From: Codonopsis lanceolata
Lineage: Eukaryota; Streptophyta; Magnoliopsida; Asterales; Campanulaceae
Length of the DNA stretch: 64,000 nucleotides
Reading direction: 5' to 3'
Assembly (NCBI GenBank): GCA_013146195.2
Contig: CM028377.1
Location: 164,465,824 to 164,529,823 of the forward strand
The notes beneath the pieces are model-generated. The model worked only from the letters and a program-made list of their open reading frames with translations. It did no database searches and was not told the DNA's origin. The position numbers and the translations under genes were made by a program. This document shows, in pieces, positions 23,221 through 34,071 of the stretch. How positions within the stretch are numbered: the stretch's first letter is position 1; every line of letters begins with the position of its first letter.

Positions 23221-23265
23221 GATTTAAGACTACAAAAATAAAAGATGGGGTACAAAAGAATGGGG

Positions 23266-23720
23266 TTAAATCGGCCGGTCCCTTTCTCAAAGCTTTTTAA
23301 TCGCTACAATTCATCGTGTTTTATTTTTAAATAGGAAAAAATATATTTTTGGAAGCGAAAAGACTACGATACTCTTAATGAACCTAAGGCGCACTGGGAA
23401 TCACTCACTCAGTGAATCACATTGCATCAATACTTACATTGTGATGCATCAATTTAAATTACCTAATCTAATTTTGCATTGCGATGTATCAATTTATGCA
23501 TCAGGTTGCATAAATTTATAATTACCTAATTCAATTGATGCATTTCGCTGCAAAAAAATTGTGATTCAAATTTATGAAAATAGGCATTCATCTATTTTCT
23601 TTTCAGTATACAATCAACAAATGATTCAAATTTATATGTATCTTTCATTTATATGTATCTTTCATGCATCCAAATCCAAATCGATGCATCACGATTCAAA
23701 ATTAATGCATCTAGATTAAA
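23266..23720 (+). repeat. Long-TIR family end with GATGCATC words
   Basis: Starts 'aatcggccggtccctttctc', then 'ttttaatcgctacaattcat', 'gactacgatactcttaatga' and reiterated 'gatgcatcaatttaaatt'-type words. It matches the layouts at 15543 and 16154. A right arm is not seen. Confidence 0.45.
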
Positions 23721-24093
23721 AAAAGTGTCTAACATAACAATACAAAACACAAAAGTAAATCTATTTAGAATTACACAAACAAAATAATGATGAAGAAAAA
23801 GCAAAAACAAAAATAACAACAACATGATATGAATAAGTTAAAGAGTCGAAAGTTAGGGTGATGAAGAAACAATTATGTAGTAACCACCCAAATCTTCATT
23901 TCTTTCCTCTTCATACTTTATTTGGACTAACGAATTCAATGACAAAGGAGAAGAAGAAGAAATTTACAACATTTAATAAAATTGGGTATTATAAAAATAA
24001 TATTTTTAAAATATTGAAAATAGATTCTAGTGATTGAGAAAAAAAAAGAATAAATATTTAGGAAACCATCCCCGCAATTTCTCCAGAAGAATG

Positions 24094-24213
24094 CTAAGAC
24101 TTCAAGCCTTGATTGCATAGCAGATGAGGTCTGATATAACCTCCGCAAATCAATGGCCCATATAAATTGATTTGATACTCAGATAGAGAATTCGCTCCGT
24201 TCGTTGACTCCAT
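24094..24213 (-). CDS. Hypothetical small ORF, 39 aa (possible 5' exon scrap)
   Basis: Minus-strand ATG (24213) in GGTGGAATGG context is preceded by a leader rich in 'ctctctc' words like a 5' UTR. The peptide MESTNGANSLSEYQINLYGP... ends at TAG. A GT donor candidate follows in another frame near 24066. No family is recognised. Low support. Confidence 0.2.
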   Translation of the reverse strand: MESTNGANSLSEYQINLYGPLICGGYIRPHLLCNQGLKS

Positions 24214-24877
24214 TCCACCAATCCTAATCAACTCAAGAAACAGAGAGAGATAATCTGAGTTCTATGATTTGAATGTATAGGAGTAGGTTTGAGGAGAGAG
24301 AGGCAATTCCCAGAGTTTTGAGAGCTTCACGTTCTCTCTCAAAAATATTACTCCACTCGGAAGAAAAAAAAATTCTTCAGCATCGTCTGTTGTTTTTGCT
24401 CCATTATATTTCCCCAAACTAATCATACATTGGTAGCTAGTAGCATAGGGAAATGGACAAGAGGTCTCTATCCCAGGTAGGAAACTCGTCTATCGGAGTA
24501 AGCAGTTCAAACCTAGACAGACGTAGAACAGAGGATGTGTTTACCTCATTTTTTAATTGTTGTTTGAGAGTGGTTTGATTTTTTTTAATTTCTTTTATAA
24601 AATCATAAAAAATGTGGAATACATTACTTTAATTTTCAAAGGTTATGGTTTATCTTTTCTAACTAAATAATAATATATTAAATATACAGCTAAAAATTGG
24701 TCAAAGTAAAAAACAAGATCTTCCATTTTCAGAACCATAACTTTTTTTTTTTTTTGTAAACCTTTCCCCAAAGGGGCATGGAAGGGATTTCAGAACAAGA
24801 TAGAGATCACAAGAAGAGTAAAACATTGCATACCAAATTTTAATGCGGTTCATAATTCTGTTTTAAAGAAAATTTAT
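24214..24877. other. Non-coding stretch
   Basis: No gene seen. It contains a T-tract (about 24740-24756) followed by 'gtaaacctttccccaaaggg', which may be an end of an unclassified retroelement. Confidence 0.35.
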
Positions 24878-25034
24878 TGGTCAATTTTATCATTGTACTT
24901 TAACCAATTGTTACGTTTTGCTACTGTATTATTTTTCTAGCAAAATTGTCATTATATTTGAAAAAAGAAATGTAATTTCGCCATTATCACTAACTGTCAT
25001 TTAATTTTAACAAAATTAATTCCACTTGCCTCCC
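24878..25034 (+). repeat. Dispersed repeat, partner of 53741-53898
   Basis: About 157 bp: 'tcaattttatcattgtactt' ... 'ttccacttgcctccc'. The reverse complement is found, diverged, at 53741-53898. The nature of the family is unknown. Confidence 0.55.
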
Positions 25035-25910
25035 CTAAAGTTTTTTAAAATGTAGGAAGATACTTAATGATAGTTGAAGTTAAAAGTTAAATGGTTTTAT
25101 GGTTTCTTAAATTTTCAGTTTCTTTTTTCTTTTAGAGGTTAAAAAATATATTTTGTCAACAAAAAAAAAACAAGGAAAGAATGAATGAAATATAAAATAC
25201 AAATAATAAGAAAACATATTTTACCAAAATAAAAAATTAAAATAAGAATATGAATAATACAATAGCGCTCAATAGCTCACTTACAATTGACAAAAACTAT
25301 TTACCGGCTGAGATTAAATCTTTTAAAATATTTGACGACTAGGATTCTTCACATGTGTGGAGGTAGTTATACTTTTTATTAATAAATTATTTACTAAACT
25401 ATTAAATAATTACTAAATAATTATTAAATATAAATTAATGAAAAAATTATTAAATAAATAATTTTCAAATTTAATTAAATTTAAATAAATTCTTAATTAT
25501 TAAAATAATAATAATTTTTAAATAAATAATTAAAAAATATTTACTAAATTAATAATTATTATAAAATAAAACATATTAGCCATAAATCATTAAATAAAAT
25601 TAAAATTTTTAAAAAAATTGCTCTTATAAAAAGAGTATTATTCATAAAAAAAATTTGAGCACATCACAATTTTCATGGTGGCTATTATAGGATGAATTAA
25701 ATAATTTTTTTAAATAATCTTATATTTATAATTCTTAATTATAACAGATTTTGAAAAACGTTAATACAAAAATATGTTATAGTTTTAGTCAACTCTATTT
25801 ATGAATTAAATTAAATTTAATGAATGAATGTTAGCAACTAGATTTAATGGATTACATTTTTCAAAATTTATTTTAGATTTATTTTAAAATTATTATGTTT
25901 TATTATTATG

Positions 25911-25943
<33 letters not shown>

Positions 25944-26039
25944 TTAAGATAAAATGTATTCAAGAAATATATATTTTCTTCTTATTTGTATTTTTATATT
26001 TCATTGATTCTTTCTTTTTTTTTGTTTATGAAATAGTAT
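25035..26039. other. Very AT-rich spacer
   Basis: No ORF worth annotating. Contains (ATT)n from about 25897 to 25940. The plus frame 25895-26110 is low complexity and not a gene. Confidence 0.5.
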
Positions 26040-26524
26040 ATTTTTGTTGGATTATACATGATTTACTTAAAACCATTAAGTTAGATAACTTAAATAATCC
26101 ACGTTTTTAAAACTATAAACTCTTTTAGTTGTCTATTTCTTTAAGAATAGCTTTCGACTGACACTTCTACAAATAAATATTTAAAATCGATTATTTCCCT
26201 ATTTGTTCTAATACTTTCATTGTTTGTGGTAGGATAAAATCTTATGTTTTATATCCTATGTACAAGATCCCTATGATCTTGTAAAAGGATACTCTCATCC
26301 GATTAGATTGAATTTCAAATTCAAATCTTGCCTCCAATAGTTTGAATCTCAAGCAACTCTATAAAGACCTTGGAAGCAATAGTTTGAAGACACTGAAACA
26401 TTTTAGACTCTCTCAATTAAATTCTCATTTGAAGTGTCTCAGCCAAAACATTAGCTGGACACCCTTTGATTTCTATTTATTTATAGTTCTTTGTTTTGAC
26501 AATCATTGTTTAGATATTATTAAC

Positions 26525-26610
26525 TTTTTTTTTCTTTTTTTTTTCTCTTTTTAAAGAGGATCAGGTGAGTGGTTCGAACCCATGACTGTATGGGTAGATA
26601 CTTACTTGTC
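26525..26610 (-). mobile_element. SINE-like insertion, 5'-truncated
   Basis: An ~86-bp insert relative to the LTR at 52518. It contains GGTTCGAACCC, a tRNA-type B box that is near-palindromic, and on the minus strand ends in an A/G-rich tail. It is flanked by a near-perfect ~14-bp TSD (TAGATATTATTAAC at 26511-26524, TAGATATTCTTAAC at 26611-26624), the length range made by LINE machinery. Confidence 0.6.
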
Positions 26611-26666
26611 TAGATATTCTTAACTTCTTTCTTATTCATTGATGAATAATTTGATTGTCTCACGAG

Positions 26667-27806
26667 CAGGGCTGGTCCTGAACTTTTGGGGGTCCAGAGC
26701 ATAAAGAAAATAAGGGCCCCTTAAAAAAAAAGAGCATAAGAATTTTAGACAAACAATTTTATTTGACTTTTCATCATTTGAAGTATTGAAAATGAATAAT
26801 ACCCAAACATATAAGAAAATAAGTATTAAATAATTACCGAAAATTGTTATTCTTCATTCGTTAAAATAATTTACAATAAAAATAATATACTTCATCAATT
26901 TTTTTTCTTTTATTTATGTTTTGACTTCTAGATAGATATTTTTTTGGTAACATGGTATTGTACACTATAAATTCAAATTAAAAAACAATGAATTGACAAA
27001 GCAAAGAATTAAATAATCATAAGCAATAATTAAAAATGATAGTAACATAACAATAAAATTTGATTTTTACTTGAAATATTGATATTATATGCCCAATCAA
27101 TTGTTATTTTTTATGACCCAGATAAAAAAATTAATTGTCAACTAACTTTTTTTTAATAAGTAAATTTAGCGAACGGAAAATAAAATTAAAGTTGAATAAC
27201 TCTGTTGAAACCAAATACAAAATATTTATCTTTATATAGTAAGTTAGTAACTCTTTATTCATTAGGTTCCGAAGTAATTAAAACATATATAAGTAGATTT
27301 GAAGTTGGTAATAAATAAATAAAATACTTAACCACAACCATTATACTTACAATACAAGTGGAGGATAAAGATGAAATATTGTGAAATTATAAGCATATTT
27401 TTTAAAAGTTGATTATTTATGTAAAATCTCTCAAAATAATATAGGAGACTATTTAATTAAATCGGGGAAGTATATGATATAATATGCATATAAAATAATA
27501 CTAAAAATAATTGACACCCAAAATAAAAATAAAAACTACAAAAAAAATATAATACTAATAATAATTGACACCCAAAATAAAAAAAACTACAAAAAAAATA
27601 GGTGAAGGAGCTAGAACCTTATACTTCCCCACTTCTCAACATTTACACAAACCCAATTCATTGAGCCAAATGACATTTTGTTTATTAATATTACATTATT
27701 TATTATATATCTAAATAAAACTAGCCTACATATATATAAAATTGGGTCTTCTTACATTGGGGCCCTGTTCGATCGATCACTCTGAACTCTCCCAAAACTG
27801 GGCTTG
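26667..27806 (+). mobile_element. hAT-type non-autonomous element, 1.14 kb
   Basis: Starts CAGGGCTGGTCC and ends CTGGGCTTG, with the perfect 8-bp TSD CTCACGAG (26659-26666, 27807-27814). The uninterrupted site is visible in sister LTRs (for example near 53049). No transposase ORF. The interior includes a stretch similar to the degenerate MITE at 6860-7115. Confidence 0.9.
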
Positions 27807-28352
27807 CTCACGAGTGTGATTGACTTTCAATCATACTCCCTAAACACAGTCTTTATTGTACACTGATCCTTTAGTGATCACTTAGATTAATAATAATATT
27901 ATTGCACTTTAAAAATCCAAGTTTGACCAACTTGGTAGTGGAATAGCAGTTTATACTGTGAACCACTTCAATTGCATTGTCTTTTACTCATCAACTCTTA
28001 CAGACTGTTCTAACACTTAAGCAGTCACAATTTACTTAAATGTCAGTTAGTCGATTTCATAAGTTGTTTACTTACTTGCTTTAGAAATTATTTTTCAATT
28101 CATTCTCTATAACTTGTGATCTTTAGAAAGCATATCAAACTATGTCAACTAGCTGACAATTTTTCTCTTTCTAGCTGACAACATCTACGTGTAAGAAATC
28201 CTAAATTCTTTAACCAGTGACACTACATCAGCTGACTGACAAAAGTTATATTTTTCGTTTCAACTTTTAAAGTTTTTCAAAACGACCCCTAAAGTTTAAA
28301 AAGACTATTCATCCCCCATCTAACCTTATTTTGTTGCCAACTAGATTTACAA

Positions 28353-28365
28353 TTGGTATCAGAAC
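28353..28365 (+). promoter_or_regulatory. Primer-binding site of the SIRE-like element
   Basis: TTGGTATCAGA two bases after the LTR end, the tRNA-iMet-type PBS of copia elements. Confidence 0.8.
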
Positions 28366-28418
28366 TTAACTTTTTGAAAATTATTATTTTCCAAGTTTAA
28401 AAACTTGAAAGTTCGATC

Positions 28419-30794
28419 ATGGCAACAACAAAAGCTTTTCAATCAAACAATGTTAGCCAAGTACCTTATATTTTTATATATATATGAAAATCACTTTGAT
28501 ATATGGAAAGAAAAGATTACAAGATATATGAATAACATTGATAAATGATTGATGAAATGCGTAAGAGGTGGTCATATGCAACATTTGAAAATCAATACTA
28601 AAGATGGTAAATCTTCTAATGCAGATGATGCCAACATAAATCCTCTTGCTGCTGCTATTGACAAGTATGTCCTAAAACCTCAATCTAAATGGACTGAGGA
28701 GGACAAAATAATTGATGGGCTGGATGCTAGGGCTGTTCACATTCTATCAAGTGCTGTCTCAGATGAAAACTATAAACAAATATATGACTATGTAACTGCC
28801 AAAAAAATATGGGATGCTTTTGTTGAACACGTCGAAGGGGATCAAAACACCAAGGATAACAAACTTTATGATTGCATACAAGAGTTTGATGCCTTAAAAA
28901 GGATCCAAAAGAATCTCTAAAGAATGCTATGGTAGATTCCTTGAGGTAAGTAATAGATGCTCTTCACTTGGTAAAATCTATAGCATGGAATATTTAAATA
29001 TGTGTTTTCTTAGTAGCTTTGGAAGTAGATGACATGTTAAGGTCACTGCCATAAAGGAAGCAAGAGATTTGAACGAGACTCATATATGTAGTCTTGTTGC
29101 TAGTCTAAAGATTTATGAAAAGGAAGTTCTCAAAACTCAAGAAATTGAGAATTTTTTAAAGGTATCTCTCTGCAAGCTCAAAAAGAGACACCGAAAACTT
29201 CTACATCCCTGTCAGATGATGACTTTGATAAAGTTGAATTTGGTACTTTTGCAAAACAATTTAGAAAGTTTAAACCTTTCAAAAGAAAATTCCAAAAATC
29301 TTCCTCAAATTTTCAAAAACCTTCCTCAAATTTTCACTTACCTTATTCCTCAAACTTTTAAAAGTCTTACTTCAAAAACAATGAAGATAAGGATGAAAAG
29401 AAAAGTTGTTATGCTTTAATTGTAGAAAACACATACATTTTACTTCAAACTGCCCTTCTACCAAAAATGAATATTACAAAAGAGCTCCCATAAATTTTGT
29501 AAAACAAAAGAATTTAGTTGCTGAAGATCAAAATCTTGCAACATGGATTGAGACAGATTTTGAATATGAATCTGCTGATTTTGTACAAGAAGCAAATCTT
29601 TGTCTTGTTGCAGATTCAACTTTGTATGATTCATAAAATGATTACCCTAGTCCCAAATATTCAAATGAATCTGATAATGAGCTCCCGAGCTCACCTATTA
29701 AAAACCCTAAGCTGACAAAGGTTATCAAACATGATCAGTTTGTGATTAAGAAAATAGGAATTCGTTTTTATGGACAAGGGATCATAAATCAGCCAGAAAG
29801 AAAATTCAGGTCAATCTCTCTAAGGACTGCTGACATTAATATAACCAAAATTTCAAAAAAGCAGGAGGAGAAGTCAACTGACATAAGTCGTGATGACCTC
29901 TTGGAACAAATACAAGAAATGTCTTCCAAGTTTGAAACAATTAAAAGAATTAATATTTCTTTATTTGGTGACTTCAAAAGAATTTTTGATGAAAACTATG
30001 AGCTTCAAAAGATCAATGAGTTTTATAAAGTACATCAAAATGAAATGTTGCAACTTAAAAGCATCAATGAAAAACATGAGATACAATCAAAAATCTCAGA
30101 TGCTCAGATTACTAACCTTGTGGAAAGGAATCTTCTACTAATCAATGTTATTCATACATACTCAAAGTTCAAAAGCTACTGTTGAGACCATCATCAGCCA
30201 ACAAAAAGATCATAAAGATCAACATGATCTTGGATACTCAAAAGATGATGGAAACTATGAAATTAGAAAGTTAAATAGTGAACCTAAGATTTTGTTAAAA
30301 AACGTTAAGGAATCACTTTACAATGCTGTCCCTTTTAAGTATCCTAAAAAGATGAATCAACTCAAGAAGTCCTTCAACAAAAAATATAAGTTGAACCATG
30401 ATAGTAGTCAGCCTTCTGTTCATAATCCTCACAAAATATTAGCATATGCAACTGCTGACAACATCAGTCTACTAGATGTTAGTCGACTGACTGAAGAGGA
30501 GGAATTAGAAGGAAGGCAACTGACAAATTAGAAGGAATTAGGTAGTTTGACTTTGTTAGTAGGTCTATCAATTTTGTTGTTGCTAAGACCTATAAGTTGA
30601 ATCAAAATGAATCAAAGAATTCATCTCAAATGACTGATAAAATTGGTTATCACAAATACAAAGTTTGTTCTACTTTTGGGCATCAGTCTCATGAGTGTTT
30701 GTTCAGATTTAAACCTACTAACAAAGTCAAACTACCTAAGTTAAGGCAAGTATGGTTACCAAAGAAAACTAACCCTTTGGACCCACAATTATAA
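28419..30794 (+). pseudogene. gag: SIRE-like gag (stops and frameshifts)
   Basis: ATG at 28419 opens MATTKAFQSNNVSQV and soon shifts frame. 28549-28920 holds the UBN2-type gag region with KYVLKPQSKWTEEDK, ARAVHILSSAVSDENY and KKIWDAFVEHVEG. A zinc knuckle CX2CX4HX4C (CFNC...H...C) lies at 29409-29450. 29742-30185 reads Lys/Glu-rich heptad-like sequence likely to form a coiled coil. The frame ends with a VWLPKKTNP tail at 30760-30794, the usual junction before protease in this lineage. The long gag with C-terminal coil is typical of SIRE elements. Several stops make it non-functional. An Athila element is inserted 35 bp further on. Confidence 0.8.
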
Positions 30795-30833
30795 AGGGTA
30801 CCATGATTATAATATTTATATTTCAGGTATGCT

Positions 30834-32090
30834 TGATCGATGTCTTATTTTAATTATTTCCTTGCAAGTGGACAAGACTATTGGAGAATAGTTTTGGAAG
30901 CAAGGGTCGAACCCACAGAGACAAGAGATCACAGATAGGGCAATTTATTGATAGCAAATTATTAATCTAAGGGGGTTTTTATATTTATTCCATTCTAGAC
31001 TACTGTTATTATTTAGGTGTTTAACTAATTAGCATCAATTACAGGTTATGAAGATCTTATGGGAGATGACAATCTAGGATTAGGGTTTCACTTGTATCTC
31101 CTCTACGTTTAATTCAAAATAATTATTATTCAATTTCTTGGGTTCGTTCACAAAAGATAGATATAGTCTGTTGAATTATTGGTTCAGCCTCCATCCCTGC
31201 ATCATTCATCCATTCTATATCCTAAGCACAAGAACATATGATCTATCTGTCACCTAGGTCATGTATGGACCTGGCCCTAAATTATCACTCTCGTGCATCG
31301 ATATGTCCAATTTATTATGATGGTGAGCCAGTGTACGACATATGCACATTGGTCATGCAGTTATCCGCACCTCTAGGCCTTTATTATTTGCGATTACATT
31401 CATTTGTTCAAAGCGAAATAATAGAGGGATTGATAAACACCACAATCAACAAGAATTGAATGAACATAAATATGAATTAAAACATAAATTCGATACAAGT
31501 TACCTCCCACCTCCTAGATTAATGATGATTTAATTCATCCTTGAAGATGAACAGCACATGGAGATGAATGGAGACATGATTTGATCTTCAATACTTGTAA
31601 TTACAATAACTAAATATGTTATACAACCTAAAATCTATTCTAAAGCTATACAAAACTGTTTCCAGCCGTTTCTAGTCCTAGGCTTTGGCAACCGAATCCT
31701 ATTTATACCGATGAGTTGTATTTCAATCGAATCTCTAGTGAAAACGCCAAAAATCGCATTCTGACTACCTTGCGGTCGCAAGGTCTGGGGCACCTTGCGT
31801 CCGCAAGGTCCTTGGAAATCCGGGGCTTTGTTTTCTTGATGTACTGTCCACCTTGCGGGGGCAAGGTCTGGAACACCTTGCGACCGCAAGGTCTCCAGCG
31901 TGATATTTCTTCTTCAATTTTCATCTTGGCCCCTTCTTGAAATTTGCATATAAAAGCCTTGTGCTTTGCATATTTTCACTAAAAACCCTGAAACTCACTG
32001 AAAACACATATCAGTAGCCAAAAGCCTCGTGAAATAGCATAATTTAAGTCTTAGAAACATAGGAAATCGACGTATAAAATACATCAATCA
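30834..32090 (-). repeat. 3' LTR of the Athila element (left copy)
   Basis: 1,257 bp, TGATCGATG...CATCAATCA. Carries a cluster of ACCTTGCGNNCGCAAGGT palindromes at 31775-31895. Closely similar to the right LTR; differences include a rearranged palindrome at 42220-42245. Confidence 0.93.
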
Positions 32091-32106
32091 AATACCCCCA
32101 AACTTA
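32091..32106 (-). promoter_or_regulatory. Polypurine tract of the Athila element
   Basis: On the minus strand AAGTTTGGGGGTATT abuts the 3' LTR, the typical plus-strand primer. Similar TTTGGGGG tracts recur at about 33031, 34314 and 36312. Confidence 0.8.
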
Positions 32107-33994
32107 AACTTTGCTCGTCCACGAGTAAACAATACTTATAAATACAAAAGCAATTAATTAACAATAATAACAAAAATGAAAATCTTTTTGGAGGGCGACA
32201 CTATTTACACTCCTCTATAAACCCACAAACTCAAGGAGACTTTTTCGAGTGACTCGACTATGCAGATAAATACAAAAATTGATAAATACAAAAACAGATA
32301 AAATTATACTAGGATAACACAAAAATCTTTTTGGCTTCAACCTCAAGTTATAATAGCATGACATACAAAGCAGTCTCAGTTCGATGCTCACCACATATAT
32401 GCAGGCTTAATCACATAAAACCAACTGATCTTTTCTTAAAATTGCTACTACTTTTAATTTCTCCATGTGTGTGTGATCACCAGTCTTAGAGAATATTTTA
32501 ACTAAAACAGTTTTATTAAGCTAAGCACCACATTCGTATGAAAATCAAAGTTGAATTGAAAACCATGCATCGTGAATTATGAGATCTACCATCCAAACCC
32601 GGTCTATTACAGAAAGAGAGGTCGCCAAGGATTTCAAAAACTTATACATCCATCCCATGCACTTCTATGTATGACATACAATGCTCTCCTATCCCAATTA
32701 CTTGTAATAGCTAAGATTATGCTAACAAAGTGAGCTTTTAGGCGAATATTAATGAACATGAAGTGTTTGATCAGTTCTATATGACTTACTTAGCATATAA
32801 AACAACACAAGCATTGGCAAGAAGATCATTAGGTCTTTATTTAGCTTGTAATGTAAGGCCAAGGTGATGGGGGATTTGATGGAAAGGGATTGGAATTCAA
32901 AGTGAGAGAGTAAGATTACCCTTTATCCCTCATACTTCCAAGCAAAAGGAAGCTTTCCCTAGTTAGGCTAGGACCTGCAAAGACTACAAGTAGGGGGTGT
33001 TTTCTGTTATTTTTCAGTTTTCTTCTTCCCCCCCCCAAACTTGTTTTGAGCAATATATACTTCTAAAAATATCTCATCATTTTTCTCAGCAATATTTTTC
33101 TAACATATTCTCTTTTGAAAGCTATGCTTCCATTTGAATCTTTTTTCACTCTTCTTCTTCCGTTTCATTTTTCGTCGATACACATATTTTTTTTTTTCGA
33201 TGATGGAAAGAAGAAGTCTTCAGAAAAATAGCCTAACTGAAAGAAATGGTCCTCTATAATTAATTTCCCACCCACATCCTACTCTCTCAAAGGGTAGGCT
33301 AAAAGTGTATAGGCTTTAAGGGTTAAGTTAATGTGCGTAATAGAAACGATGTCGAATGGGGGTTTTAATAGTGTGTTTAACACACTCCATTCTTTTTAAT
33401 TAGGCTCAAAGGGGACACTAGGGATATTTTTAGTAAAGGTCAGAGAATATTTAGGCTCTAACGATCCAAAGATGGCCTAAGTCATTTCTTAATGCCAAAC
33501 GCTCATGTAGTTTTTAAAGCAAGTAAGACACACAAAATATCATATCAACTATGGGAATTATGGGGTTGAATGTTTAGCATCACTGGATTTCACATAAGCA
33601 TTCGCTAAGATAGATGGTAGGGACAATTGAGACTAACATGCAGACACGGTTTGAAAGTGTGCTTGAGATATATAAATGAGAAAAATCCAAAGGATCTAAC
33701 TATCATGCAATTGATCCTAAGTTACAATTTAATGCAACAATCATGTTCGAATGGCTATGCATCATATTATTGTGCATATCTTGTTATAATCAAGTAGGTG
33801 CTATAAACTTTATAAAACTATTTTAATCAATCCATAATTATGACTGGTATGGGTGCATGAGGAATCTGGAGAAAAGTAAAAGTTTCGTAAAATCAAGTAA
33901 ATTCCAGAAGGATCTACGGACTAGCTATGCGGTTCATTGCATTAACTCCTCATCGACTAGTATTACCACACCTAAACTTGAGGCTAAATTTTTT

Positions 33995-34071
<77 letters not shown>

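Larger units (their letters stand above)
26045..28351 (+). repeat. 5' LTR of the SIRE-like element, interrupted
   Basis: Starts TGTTGGATTATACATG and ends TTTACA. Without the SINE-like and hAT insertions and their TSDs it is about 1.06 kb, close to the 1,076-bp LTR at 52518-53593. Confidence 0.85.

Noticed and set aside
26575..26587. A tRNA gene suggested by GGTTCGAACCC
   Set aside because: Only a B box is present. No A box or cloverleaf, and TSDs show it is an inserted SINE-like fragment.
31703..31940. Several overlapping ORFs with repeated CGRKV / LRPQG words
   Set aside because: They arise from the CTTGCG palindrome array in the Athila LTR, and occur again in the other LTR.
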